A stretch of DNA of 64,000 nt from Nannocystis bainbridge (GTDB lineage Bacteria; Myxococcota_A; Polyangia; Nannocystales; Nannocystaceae): assembly GCF_028368995.1 (NCBI RefSeq), contig NZ_JAQNDL010000003.1, forward strand, positions 248,001-312,000, in the 5' to 3' direction. The first letter of the stretch is position 1; each line of letters begins with the position of its first letter. A model generated the notes under the pieces. It saw nothing but the letters and a program-made list of their open reading frames with translations, did no database searches and was not told where the DNA came from. The position numbers and the translations under genes were made by a program. Below, piece by piece: positions 52,134 to 62,250 of this stretch.

Positions 52134-52311
52134 CGAATCATCACATGTCCTGAGGGACATCTCATCCATGCCCCGCGGCCGGCTCGCTCCCGGCCGCGAG
52201 CCCTGCCAGCGCCCAGCTCGAGCTCGGCCTACCGTGATCCATCATCACATGTCCTGAGGGACATCTCATCCACGCCCCGCGCCCGCTTCGCTCCCCGCCG
52301 CGAGCCCTGCC
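52096..52311. repeat. Tandem direct duplication of about 110 bases, including two 14-bp units
   Basis: The segment from GCGCCCAGCTCGAGCTCGGC at 52096 is repeated from 52209, so copy 1 holds the last 38 bases of the hydrolase gene and copy 2 a relic of it. Each copy contains ATCATCACATGTCCTGAGGG followed by ACATCTCATCC, a 14-bp-family hairpin (TGTCC-TGAG-GGACA, at 52144 and 52248), and a GCGAGCCCTGCCA end. The copies differ by a small deletion and point changes. They lie between the hydrolase and the WYL regulator. Confidence 0.8.
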
Positions 52312-52354
52312 ATCGCCCGGGTTAGCAGCCTCGCCCGGCCAGAATCGGTCACAT

Positions 52355-53074
52355 TTGCCGCGCGAGCCCGTCACCGACCGCCTCGACCGCACTCTCGGCC
52401 TGCTCGCCTCCCGGCCCTCGTGGACGGCGCGCGAGCTGGCCGACGAGCTCGGCGTCTGCGTCCGCACCGTGCGGCGCGACCTCGTCCGCCTCGCGGCCCG
52501 CGGCGTCGCCGTCGAGGCCGAGCGCGGGCGCGGCGGCGGCGTGCGGGTGCCGGCGCGCTCGGGCCTCGGCCGCGTGCAGCTCGGCGCCGAGGAGCTGCTC
52601 GACCTCTTGCTCGCGCTGGCCCTCGCCGAGCGGCTGCGCTCGCCGCTGCTGCTGACGACCCTCGGCGGGCTGCGGCAGAAGCTCGCCGCCGCCTTCCCGC
52701 CCGAGGAGCGGGCCCGGATCGCCGGCTTGCGTCGTCGGATCCTCGTCGGCCCCACCTCGGCCGCCATCACCGCCTCGTGGAAGCCGCCGCGCCCCGCGGT
52801 GCTGCGCCCGATCCACGAGGCGTTCTTCCATCAGCGCGCGCTCGAGCTGACCTACCGCGCCGGCCAGCGCTGCACCATTCGCGTCGTCGAGCCGCACTAC
52901 CTGCTGCTGAACTGGCCCGCGTGGTACCTGCTGGTCTGGGACCACCTGCGCGGCGCCGTCCGGGCCCTGCGCGTCGATCGCATCGAGGCCGCGGACCTCA
53001 CCGACGCCACCTTCCGCGTGCGCAAGGCCGAGGCGATGGTCGCCTCGCTGGGCGACATCTTCGCCCAGCTGTAG
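52355..53074 (+). CDS. WYL-domain transcriptional regulator
   Basis: 239 residues from TTG 52355, as no ATG or GTG lies in front of the domain. An N-terminal winged helix-turn-helix (about 10-65, TARELADELGVCVRTVRRDL) is followed by a WYL domain (about 140-210) with the name-giving WYLL in LLLNWPAWYLLVWD and a RALRVDRIEAADLTD end. WYL proteins bind small ligands or nucleic acid signals and often regulate neighbouring or stress genes. It is convergent with the oxidoreductase gene (9 bases between stops), so the natural target would lie elsewhere. Confidence 0.88.
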   Translation: MPREPVTDRLDRTLGLLASRPSWTARELADELGVCVRTVRRDLVRLAARGVAVEAERGRGGGVRVPARSGLGRVQLGAEELLDLLLALALAERLRSPLLLTTLGGLRQKLAAAFPPEERARIAGLRRRILVGPTSAAITASWKPPRPAVLRPIHEAFFHQRALELTYRAGQRCTIRVVEPHYLLLNWPAWYLLVWDHLRGAVRALRVDRIEAADLTDATFRVRKAEAMVASLGDIFAQL

Positions 53075-53083
53075 CCCCGGGCG

Positions 53084-54034
53084 TCACGCCCCGAAGTCGA
53101 GCACCAGCCGCCCGCGCACGCCGCCCGCCTCGAGCAGGCGATGCGCCTCCGCCACCTCCGCGGCCGGCAGCACCTTCGCCACGCGCAGCGTCAGCTGCCC
53201 GTCCTCGACTTGCTGGCGCAGGCGATCGATCTTCGCCGTGTCGGTCAGCCCCGTGCTGACGAGCACCGGGTGCGCGACGATGCCGCGCTCGGTCGGCCCG
53301 CTCCACCCGCGCACCGTCACGATCCCGCCGCCGTCGCGGATCGCCGGCAGGATCTGCTCGTGAAGCAGCGCCGCGTCGATCACCGCGTCCACGCCTCCCG
53401 GCGCGACCTCGCGGAACCGTCGCGCCAGATCGTCGCCGCGCTCGACGATGACATCGGCCCCGAGGCGCTCGACCAGCGCGCGATCGGCCGGCGACGCGTC
53501 GGCGATCACCCGCAGCCCGTCGGCCTTGGCCAGCTCGATCGCGTAGCCGCCGACCGCCCCCGCCGCGCCCGTCACCGCCACTGTCTGCCCCGGCTGCAGC
53601 GCCAGCGCGTCGAGCCCCAGCCGCACCGTCAGCGCGTTCATCAGCAGCGTCGAAGCGGCCGGCAGGTCGCTGCCCTTCGGCACTGGCACCACCGACGCCG
53701 CCGGCGCCACGATCTGCTCCGCGTACGCCCCCTTGTGCGGCCCGAGGTACGAGACGACCGCGATGACCTCGTCGCCGACCTTCAGCCGGCCGTCGCCGCC
53801 CGGTCCGACCGCATCGATGATCCCGGCTGCGTCCATCCCCGGGATGTACGGCGGCGGCGGCACGTTCGGCAGCAGCCGCGCGATCTCCCCCGAGCGCAGC
53901 AGCACGTCGGTCGGATTGACCGCGGCCGCCCGCACGCGGATCCGGACCTCGTTCGCCCCCGGCTGCGGCGACGGCAACGTGACGATCTTCAGGACCTCCG
54001 GTCCACCGAACTCTTCGACGACGATTGCTCTCAT
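53084..54034 (-). CDS. Zinc-independent quinone oxidoreductase-like (MDR) enzyme
   Basis: 316 residues from ATG 54034-54032 (MRAIVVEEFGGPEVLKI); a frame extension of 12 codons lacks support. The fold is a medium-chain dehydrogenase/reductase: GroES-like N-terminal half with VRAAAVNPTDVLLRSG and PYIPGMDAAGIIDAVG, nucleotide site VTGAAGAVGGYAIELAK and the ending RGRLVLDFG. The catalytic-zinc cysteines are absent, which points to the quinone reductase/zeta-crystallin subgroup using NADPH. The substrate is not predictable. It is separated from the exporter operon by repeat array 4. Confidence 0.9.
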   Translation of the reverse strand: MRAIVVEEFGGPEVLKIVTLPSPQPGANEVRIRVRAAAVNPTDVLLRSGEIARLLPNVPPPPYIPGMDAAGIIDAVGPGGDGRLKVGDEVIAVVSYLGPHKGAYAEQIVAPAASVVPVPKGSDLPAASTLLMNALTVRLGLDALALQPGQTVAVTGAAGAVGGYAIELAKADGLRVIADASPADRALVERLGADVIVERGDDLARRFREVAPGGVDAVIDAALLHEQILPAIRDGGGIVTVRGWSGPTERGIVAHPVLVSTGLTDTAKIDRLRQQVEDGQLTLRVAKVLPAAEVAEAHRLLEAGGVRGRLVLDFGA

Positions 54035-54247
54035 GCGAAAGGTGATAGTCCCCCGCTGCCGCCGCGACAAGCCGCGCGGCCCTCTCGCGCGCGACCCTCA
54101 CGCTTCGCCTGGGCGACGTCCGACGCATCCGACGCGCGCATCGTCGAGACGCCGCCGAACTCGTCCCTCGCGCGCGGGCGAGGGGCGAGACCCGCAGCGC
54201 ACCGCCGCGGCGGAGGCGCGCGCAGCGGGGCGACGGCGAGCCTCTAA

Positions 54248-54303
54248 CATGTCCCGGAAGACATATCCTTTTGAACATGACCTCAAAGACACATCAAAGC
54301 GCA
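54248..54303. repeat. 14-bp-period hairpin repeat array (array 4)
   Basis: Three exactly phased units: CATGTCCCGGAAGA (54248), CATATCCTTTTGAA (54262), CATGACCTCAAAGA (54276), then CACATC. The second and third are diverged. The array runs into the stop codon (54294-54296) of the second permease gene and may end that operon's transcript. Confidence 0.75.
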
Positions 54304-55091
54304 TCGGACCGCTCGAGCCACGCGCCCGCCGCCAGCACCAGCGCCACCGCCAGCGGCAGCGCGATCAGCAGCGACAGCGGCCCGAGCCACGCCATCGTCG
54401 CGTCGTGCCACAGCAGGTTCGGCATCACCAGGCTCAGGGCCAGCGGGTGCCTGGCGAACGCGTCGGGCCGATACAGCAGCACGGCCGTCGGCATCGAAGT
54501 CCCGAACCACGCCGCGCACGCCACCAGCAGGCCGGCGAACGGATCGCGGATCTTCACGAACACCAGCTGCAGCGCCGCCAGCAGCACCACCACCACCGCG
54601 GTGAGGAACAGCCCGCTGCCGAACGTCCCCGCCGGCGTCACGCTGCTGCCGGCCTCGCTGTCGCTCGCGATCGCCGCCGCCATCGCCGCGGAGCTGACCA
54701 CCCCGACCGCCGCCGTCCACCCCAGCACCGGCGTCGCGCGGGCCGCCACCAGCGCCGCCGCGCGCACCGGCTTGGCCAGCAGCAGCTCGAGGCGATGCTC
54801 CTCGCGCGCCAGCAGCACCACCCCGAGCGAGCCTGCCAGGCCGACGAAGAAGGTCGGGAAGTACACCGCCATCAGGTCGTTGAGCGCCAGCACCGCGGCC
54901 ATGTCCTCGAGGGCGAAGCCCGCGCGCATGAACCCGATCGCCCGCTCCGGGAGCAGCGGCAGCAATTGGTGCGTGAACACCACGCCGCCGATCCCCACCA
55001 GCATCATGATCAGCGGCCCGCGGCGCGGCGCGAACTGCCACTCGCGGCGCACGTGGCCGCAGAAATCGAGCGTCGAAGCCACCACGGTCAC
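54294..55091 (-). CDS. ABC exporter permease, second subunit
   Basis: 265 residues from GTG 55091-55089, whose GTGA overlaps the stop of the preceding permease; another GTG at 55085-55083 has GGAG at better spacing and may be the real start. It has about six hydrophobic helices with the ABC-2 permease pattern (PTFFVGLAGSLGVVLLAREE, then HRLELLLAKPVRAAALVAAR, the conserved gate). With the first permease it should form a heterodimeric membrane channel. It is the last gene of the TetR-ATPase-permease-permease operon. Confidence 0.85.
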   Translation of the reverse strand: MTVVASTLDFCGHVRREWQFAPRRGPLIMMLVGIGGVVFTHQLLPLLPERAIGFMRAGFALEDMAAVLALNDLMAVYFPTFFVGLAGSLGVVLLAREEHRLELLLAKPVRAAALVAARATPVLGWTAAVGVVSSAAMAAAIASDSEAGSSVTPAGTFGSGLFLTAVVVVLLAALQLVFVKIRDPFAGLLVACAAWFGTSMPTAVLLYRPDAFARHPLALSLVMPNLLWHDATMAWLGPLSLLIALPLAVALVLAAGAWLERSDAL

Positions 55092-55855
55092 ACCTCCATT
55101 TTTCGCACGAGCCTCGCGCCCGCCGCGATCGTCACCGCGGTCCATGCCAGCAGCGCCAGCATCGGCGGCAGCAGCACCGCCGGGCTCAACTGCTGCAAGT
55201 TCCCCATCGCCAGCGTCCCCAGCGTCAGCGGATTGGCCAGCGTCAGCGCGTACCAGTCCGGCTGGTAGAACCCGACCAGCGCCAGCCCGACCATCACCCC
55301 GAGCAGCATCCACGCCACCAGCGCGCCCGCCCCGCGCCGGCCCACTGCCACCATCACCGTCGCCGCGAACGCGGTGGCGAACACCGCCGCGCACGCGTGC
55401 AGGCCCATCGCCGCCAGGAACGTGCCCGCGCGGAAGCCCGCGATCTGGCCGTGAAACCACGCCACCGCCGGCACCTGCGTCACCGCGTAGAGCGTCAGCA
55501 TCACCGCGCACGCCGACACCGTGCGGATCACGAAGTAGCGCCCCAGCGTCAGCGGCTTGGCCGCCAGCAGCCCCAGCACCCGCGTGTCGCGCTCGCGCAG
55601 CACCACCCCGCTGGCCAGGATCACCGGGACGAACGCGATCACCTTGTTCATCACCAGATCGATCCACACGAACATGAACAGCGCGAACGGATCCTCGTCG
55701 GCGAGCCACGCCGCGATCACCTCGCGCACGTGCGGCGGCGGCTCGGCCAGCAGCAGCGGGACCGCCAGCACCGCGTAGATCATCAGCGCCGCCGCCACGT
55801 ACGTCTTGCGCTCGCCCAGCGCCGCGCGGTAATCGAGCCATTGCAGGCGGGTCAT
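55088..55855 (-). CDS. ABC exporter permease, first subunit
   Basis: 255 residues from ATG 55855-55853, overlapping the ATPase stop by four bases. Six or so transmembrane helices; the typical ABC-2 element VILASGVVLRERDTRVLGLL, then AAKPLTLGRYFVIR, is clear. It resembles NosY-like permeases in layout. Transported substrate unknown. Translational coupling on both sides shows that the subunits are made together. Confidence 0.88.
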   Translation of the reverse strand: MTRLQWLDYRAALGERKTYVAAALMIYAVLAVPLLLAEPPPHVREVIAAWLADEDPFALFMFVWIDLVMNKVIAFVPVILASGVVLRERDTRVLGLLAAKPLTLGRYFVIRTVSACAVMLTLYAVTQVPAVAWFHGQIAGFRAGTFLAAMGLHACAAVFATAFAATVMVAVGRRGAGALVAWMLLGVMVGLALVGFYQPDWYALTLANPLTLGTLAMGNLQQLSPAVLLPPMLALLAWTAVTIAAGARLVRKMEV

Positions 55856-56592
55856 GACGCGTGCCTCCGCACCAGCTCGAGGTAGAGCTCGTCCATCGTC
55901 GTCGCCCCGTGCTCGCGCTTCAGCGCCGCGATCTCGCCGCAGGCGATCAGCCGCGCGTGGTGCATCGCCGCGACCCGGCGGCACAGCGTCTCGACGTCTG
56001 ACAGGATGTGCGACGAGAACATCACCGTGACCCCCTGCTGCTGCGCCAGCGCGCGCAGGTGCTCGAGCAGCTCGTGGCGGCCGAGCGGGTCGAGGCCCGA
56101 GGTCGGCTCGTCGAGCAGCAGCACCCGCGGCTCGTTGATGAGCGCCTGCGCCAGCCCGACCTTCTGCGTCATCCCGGTCGAGAACCCGCGCAGCTTGCGG
56201 TCGGCCACGGCCTCGAGGCCGAAGCGCCGCAGCAGCGCCTCGCCGCGGGCCCGCGCGGTCGCCCGCGGGATGGCGAACATCGCCGCCACGTACTGCAGGA
56301 ACTCGCGCGGCGTCATGTCCGGCGGCAGCGCGTACGAGGCCGGCAAATAGCCGCACACGCGCCGCACCTCGAGCGTCGCGGCCACGACGTCGTGGCCGAG
56401 CACCGCGGCCCGCCCGCCGGTCGGCCGCGTCAATCCCAGCAACATGCGCAGCGTCGTCGTCTTGCCCGCGCCGTTGTGGCCCATGAACCCGAAGATCTCG
56501 CCCGGCTCGACGGAAAAGCTGACGCCGTCGACCGCCTGCATCGCCCCGAAGCGCTTGCCCAGCGCCTCGACCAAGATCGCACTGCCACTCAT
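55852..56592 (-). CDS. ABC exporter ATP-binding protein
   Basis: 246 residues from ATG 56592-56590, overlapping the TetR stop (ATGA). All nucleotide-binding motifs are present: Walker A GHNGAGKTT, signature FSTGMTQKV (a variant of LSGGQ), Walker B VLLLDEPTSGLDP, and the switch histidine in MFSSHILSDVE. It belongs to the CcmA/NosF-like group of exporters with short permeases. It powers the two permeases that follow. Confidence 0.94.
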   Translation of the reverse strand: MSGSAILVEALGKRFGAMQAVDGVSFSVEPGEIFGFMGHNGAGKTTTLRMLLGLTRPTGGRAAVLGHDVVAATLEVRRVCGYLPASYALPPDMTPREFLQYVAAMFAIPRATARARGEALLRRFGLEAVADRKLRGFSTGMTQKVGLAQALINEPRVLLLDEPTSGLDPLGRHELLEHLRALAQQQGVTVMFSSHILSDVETLCRRVAAMHHARLIACGEIAALKREHGATTMDELYLELVRRHAS

Positions 56593-57254
56593 GACTGCCT
56601 CCTCGCCTGTTTGCGTCTCGTCGCCTTGACCGCGGGCCCCGGCTTCGCCGCCGACTTCGGCGGCGCGGCCAGGCCCGCGAGGAACAGCTGCACCAGCCCC
56701 TCGAGCACGCGCTCCTGCGACACGCTCACGAGCCCGCTGGTCAGCACGAGCTGCTGCGGCGCCGAGCGCAGCACGCCGAGCGCGAACGGCACCGTCTCGC
56801 GGTCGACGTCGGCGCGGATCTCCCCGAGCGCGACGCCCTCGTCGACCCAACCCCGGATTTGCTCGAGCTGCGCCCGCGCGGCCCGCCCGTCGTCCTCGTG
56901 CGAGCCGATGCCGAGCGCCCGCAATTCCGGGTCCTCGCGCATCAGCCGGCCGAACAGCGGCTCGCGGGCGTACTGGCGATAGGCGAACCGCAGCGTCTCG
57001 CCGAGCCGCTGCAGCGGCGACGCGATCGCCAGCACCTCGGCCGCGAAGCTGCGCCGGATCGCCGTGAACGTCTCGTCGACCACCGCGCGCAGCAGCGTCT
57101 CCTTGTCGGCGAACTCGAGGTAGAGCGCCCCCTTGGCGCACCGCGCCTCCTCGGCCACCGCGTCGAGCGTGGTGCCCTTGAAGCCCCGCTCGGTGAACTG
57201 CCGCTTCGCCACGTCGAGGATCCTCCGCCGCCTTGTCGGGTCGCGCGCTGCCAT
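56589..57254 (-). CDS. TetR-family transcriptional regulator
   Basis: 221 residues from ATG 57254-57252 (MAARDPTRRRR), chosen over ATG 57263 because AGGA precedes it by eight bases. The N-terminal helix-turn-helix is typical (FTERGFKGTTLDAVAEEARC, then AKGALYLEFADKETLL). The helical C-terminal part would bind a ligand, and the end is Lys/Arg-rich. It overlaps the ATPase gene by four bases and probably represses its own operon through the palindrome 18 bases upstream. Confidence 0.92.
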   Translation of the reverse strand: MAARDPTRRRRILDVAKRQFTERGFKGTTLDAVAEEARCAKGALYLEFADKETLLRAVVDETFTAIRRSFAAEVLAIASPLQRLGETLRFAYRQYAREPLFGRLMREDPELRALGIGSHEDDGRAARAQLEQIRGWVDEGVALGEIRADVDRETVPFALGVLRSAPQQLVLTSGLVSVSQERVLEGLVQLFLAGLAAPPKSAAKPGPAVKATRRKQARRQS

Positions 57255-57271
57255 GAAAATCATCCTGGCTT

Positions 57272-57301
57272 AAATGACTGCCAGAGTCAAACCAGTCATT
57301 T
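57272..57301. promoter_or_regulatory. Probable TetR operator
   Basis: A perfect 9-base inverted repeat, AAATGACTG (57272-57280) and CAGTCATTT (57293-57301), with a 12-base spacer, lies just upstream of the TetR start. It also contains an inner TGACT...AGTCA. Its A+T content contrasts with the G+C-rich surroundings. Such palindromes beside TetR genes are usually the autoregulatory operator. Confidence 0.75.
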
Positions 57302-57405
57302 TGAGGACGTCATCATGAGCAAAATCGCCCCGCCTCGGCCCCTCCTCCCCCCATTCTCGACTCCCACCATTCGCCCGCTCCCTTTGCCCGTGCTACGTAT
57401 CGCGC

Positions 57406-57864
57406 GTGAGCACGACCGAGATCACGTTTCACATCCGGGCCCCGCGCGCGGCCGTCTATCGCGCCCTCCTCGACGCCGACGCCGTCGCCCGGTGGCGCGT
57501 CCCGCCGGGCATGACGAGCCGCGTGCACAGCTTCGAGCCGCGCGAGGGCGGCGCCTTCCGCGTCTCGCTCACCTACGACGCGGAAGGCCAGGCCGGCAAG
57601 ACCTCCGCCCATACCGACACCTATCACGGGCGCTTCGTCGAGCTCGTGCCCGGGCGGAAGATCGTCGAATCGCTCGAGTTCGAGACCACCGATCCCTCGC
57701 TGCAGGGCACGATGACGATCACCACCACCCTCACCGACGCGGGGGACGGCGGCACCGATCTGCGGGCCACCCACGCCGACCTCCCGCCCGGCGTGGCCCC
57801 GGCCGACAACGCCACCGGCTGGCGCGAATCCATGGCCCGACTGGCAGCGCTGGTCGAACCATGA
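57406..57864 (+). CDS. SRPBCC (AHSA1-like) family protein
   Basis: 152 residues from GTG 57406. It shows the START/Bet v1-like pattern of the AHSA1 family: N-terminal FHIRAPRAAVYRALLDADAV, RWRVPPGMTSRV, GRFVELVPGRKIVESLEFE and the final helix GWRESMARLAALVEP. These are small ligand-binding or accessory proteins, often near ArsR/TetR regulators. The stop overlaps the start of the phytochelatin synthase gene (ATGA), so the two are translated together. Confidence 0.88.
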   Translation: MSTTEITFHIRAPRAAVYRALLDADAVARWRVPPGMTSRVHSFEPREGGAFRVSLTYDAEGQAGKTSAHTDTYHGRFVELVPGRKIVESLEFETTDPSLQGTMTITTTLTDAGDGGTDLRATHADLPPGVAPADNATGWRESMARLAALVEP

Positions 57865-59012
57865 CCGCCCCCAGCCTCTACCGCCGGCCGCTGCCGCGCG
57901 AGCTCGTCGCCTTCGCCTCGCCCGCGGGCAGGGCCCTGTTCGACGCGGCGCGCGCGGCTGGCGGGCTCGAGTCGTTCTTCCCGCTCATTGAACAGTTCCA
58001 CACCCAGGCCGATCCGGCCTTCTGCGGCCTCGGCACCCTCGTCGTCGCCCTCAACGCCCTCGGCGTCGACCCGGGCCGGCTGTGGCGCGGACCATGGCGG
58101 TGGTTCAGCGAGGAATTGCTCGACTGTTGCAGCCCGCTCGAGCGCGTGCGCGCCGTCGGCATCACCCTCGACGAGTTCGCCTGCCTGGCCCGCTGCAACG
58201 GCGCCGCCGCCGAGGTCCACCGCCCTGATGCGTCCTCGCTCCTCGAATTCCGCGCCGCGATCGAGGCCGCCGCGCGCAGCGTCGTCGATCCGGCCCTCGT
58301 CGTCAGCTACGACCGCAGCGCGCTCGGCCAGACCGGCGCCGGCCACTTCTCGCCGATCGGCGGCTACGACCCCGCCAGCGATCACGCCCTCGTGCTCGAC
58401 GTGGCCCGCTTCAAGTACCCGCCGCACTGGGTCCCCGTGCCCGCCCTCTACGCGGCCACGCAGGCGCCCGACCCCGCGACCGGCCGCCCGCGCGGATGGG
58501 TCACCCTGCGCCGCAACGCCCGCCCGCCGAGCCTCCTGTTCACGGCCCGCTGCGTCGCCGGCGGCGGCTACGAGGCGTTCGCCGCGGCCCTCGCCGCCGT
58601 CACCACGGCCCTCGCCACCGCCTCCGCGCCCGACCTCGATTCCGTCTTGCGCGCGCTCGGCTCGGCCCTGCCCGGCCTGCCCCTCACCATCGAGCGGCGC
58701 CCGCTGGTCCTGTCCGAACAGACAGGTGAAGCCGAGGCCCTGCTGGCGGCCCTCCGCGGCCTGCCGCTGCACGCCCGCGTCGAAGCCCTCGGCCCGCCGT
58801 GGCCGGCCGACGCCGTCACCCTGCTGCTGCTCGCGCTGCCCGCCGAGGCCTGGTCCGGCCTGACCGCCGAGGCCCGCGCCGAGCTGCAGCCGCTGCTCGA
58901 CCTCGAGCGCCTGCCGCCGCCCGTGCGCATCGAAGCCGAGCACGTCTGCCGCCAGCTCGCCGACCTCGGCGCCCTGGCCCGCCGCCCGGCCTGCGGCGAC
59001 TGCTGCGAATGA
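57861..59012 (+). CDS. Phytochelatin synthase
   Basis: 383 residues from ATG 57861, coupled to the SRPBCC gene. The papain-like triad of the family is at canonical positions: Cys55 in QADPAFCGLG, His162 in GAGHFSPIGGYD and Asp180 in LVLDVARFKYPPHW (plant enzymes use Cys56, His162 and Asp180). The enzyme would transfer or hydrolyse gamma-Glu-Cys units of glutathione. Many bacterial forms have only the N-terminal half (about 220-240 residues); this one has a further 170 residues ending in a cysteine cluster, CGDCCE, as in metal-regulated eukaryotic enzymes, though the C-terminal part is not clearly homologous. The exporter operon next to it could handle metal-thiol products, but that link is only positional. 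Confidence 0.9.
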   Translation: MTAPSLYRRPLPRELVAFASPAGRALFDAARAAGGLESFFPLIEQFHTQADPAFCGLGTLVVALNALGVDPGRLWRGPWRWFSEELLDCCSPLERVRAVGITLDEFACLARCNGAAAEVHRPDASSLLEFRAAIEAAARSVVDPALVVSYDRSALGQTGAGHFSPIGGYDPASDHALVLDVARFKYPPHWVPVPALYAATQAPDPATGRPRGWVTLRRNARPPSLLFTARCVAGGGYEAFAAALAAVTTALATASAPDLDSVLRALGSALPGLPLTIERRPLVLSEQTGEAEALLAALRGLPLHARVEALGPPWPADAVTLLLLALPAEAWSGLTAEARAELQPLLDLERLPPPVRIEAEHVCRQLADLGALARRPACGDCCE

Positions 59013-59046
59013 TTCATGGGCCCCGGCCTGCGCTATCCTGCCGCGC

Positions 59047-60846
<1,800 letters not shown>

Positions 60847-60979
60847 CGCGCCCACGCGCGACGCGTCCGCCTGAGGGCCGGCCCGACACTCCGTTGCCTA
60901 TGCGCGCCGACTCACGCGCACGGGCGCGGACGGTGACAAGCTCGGGGCCCCGCGGCACACTGCCCCCGCGAACTCGAGC

Positions 60980-62194
60980 ATGCCCACCGTCCAGCAACTC
61001 GTGGCCGAGATCGCAGCGTTGCGCGCCGCCAACGCGTCGCTGCAGCAGGCCCACGCCGAGCAGCGCCGGCAGCTGTCGCGCACCGCCTCGCTGCTGCGCG
61101 CGCTCGCCGAGTACGCGCCGATGGTGCTGTACGCCAAGGACCTCGAGGGCCGCTTCACCCTCAGCAATCGCCTGCACGCGACGCTGCTCGGGCGCACCCC
61201 GGAGCAGGTAGTCGGCAAGCTCGAGGCGGACCTGCTCGACGGATCGGTGGCCGCGGAGATCCAGCAGGTGATGGACGAGGTGATCCGCACCGGCACGCCG
61301 AGCGTCAGCGAGTTCGAGATCCCGATCGACGACCGCGAGCGGGTGTTCCTCGAGCACATCTTCCCGCTCGGCCGCGACGACGACCCCGACGGCCACTCCG
61401 GCGGCATCGGCGGCGTCGCCATCGACGTCACCGAACGCAAGCGCGCCGAGGAGGCCGTGCGCGTGTTCGAGGCGCTGGTCCACCACTCGCCCGACGGCGT
61501 GCTGGTGCGCCCCAACACCCCGACCGCGCCGATGTTCTGCAACCCCGCGCTGCGGCGGATCCTCGCCCTCCCGCCCGACGCCACCGCCGAGGACGCGGCG
61601 TCGATGCTCCTCGACATCGTGCCCGGCACCACCGAGTTCATGCGCCTCGACGGCGCGCGCGTCGACCTCGAGCTGACCATGTTCGCGATCCCCGGCGCCG
61701 CCGGCGGACGCGGCGCCCAGGCCACCCAGGTCCGCGACGTCACCCGCCTGCGCACCGCGATCCGCGAGCGCGAGCAGCAGGACAAGGTCATCCGCCAGCA
61801 GCAGGCCGAGCTCATCGCCGAGATGTCGGCGCAGGTGCTGCCGCTGGCCCCTGGCGTGCTGATGCTGCCGCTGATCGGCACGCTCGACGAGGCGCGCTCG
61901 CTGCACGTGCGCGAGTCGGCGCTCGACGCGATCGTCCGCCACCAGACCCGCGTGATCATCCTCGACCTCACCGGCCTGCGCGCCGTCGATGCGACCCCGG
62001 CCGGTCACATCATTCAGCTGGTCGAGGCCGTCACGCTGATCGGCGCCCGCACGGTCCTCACCGGCATCCAGCCGGCCACCGCAGCCGCCCTGGTCGACCA
62101 CGGCATGCAGCTGGACGGCTCGCTCATGGTCCTGGGCACCCTGCAAGACGCCATTCAGGTCACCCTGGCGATGGCCCGCAAGCGCCGCCGCTGA
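60980..62194 (+). CDS. PAS-PAS-STAS protein (RsbR-like regulator)
   Basis: 404 residues from ATG 60980. An N-terminal coiled segment leads to one PAS domain (about 40-155, ending AIDVTERKRAEEAV), a second PAS-like domain (about 160-260), a coiled linker and a C-terminal STAS domain (about 285-400): VIILDLTGLRAVDATPAGHI, then VLTGIQPATAAAL. The layout is that of stressosome RsbR-type sensors. At the usual phosphothreonine site of RsbR (VDT) this protein has VDAT, so the threonine is shifted by one. No switch kinase gene is nearby. Confidence 0.88.
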   Translation: MPTVQQLVAEIAALRAANASLQQAHAEQRRQLSRTASLLRALAEYAPMVLYAKDLEGRFTLSNRLHATLLGRTPEQVVGKLEADLLDGSVAAEIQQVMDEVIRTGTPSVSEFEIPIDDRERVFLEHIFPLGRDDDPDGHSGGIGGVAIDVTERKRAEEAVRVFEALVHHSPDGVLVRPNTPTAPMFCNPALRRILALPPDATAEDAASMLLDIVPGTTEFMRLDGARVDLELTMFAIPGAAGGRGAQATQVRDVTRLRTAIREREQQDKVIRQQQAELIAEMSAQVLPLAPGVLMLPLIGTLDEARSLHVRESALDAIVRHQTRVIILDLTGLRAVDATPAGHIIQLVEAVTLIGARTVLTGIQPATAAALVDHGMQLDGSLMVLGTLQDAIQVTLAMARKRRR

Positions 62195-62208
62195 GGCGAC
62201 GCGCCGGA

Positions 62209-62235
62209 CCTGTCCCGCGGGACATCTTTTATTTT
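62209..62235 (+). terminator. Rho-independent terminator made from a 14-bp repeat unit
   Basis: CCTGTCCCGCGGGACAT gives the stem TGTCC-CGCG-GGACA (perfectly paired) and is followed by CTTTTATTTTTTC. It lies between the convergent PAS-STAS and Rid genes. The stem is one unit of the 14-bp family (CCTGTCCCGCGGGA then CAT). Confidence 0.75.
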
Positions 62236-62250
62236 TTCACACGGCCCGCC

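Noticed and set aside
56859..57860. Upstream extension of the phytochelatin synthase frame through the SRPBCC gene and TetR
   Set aside because: The synthase homology begins at ATG 57861, which overlaps the SRPBCC stop; the extension is low-complexity.
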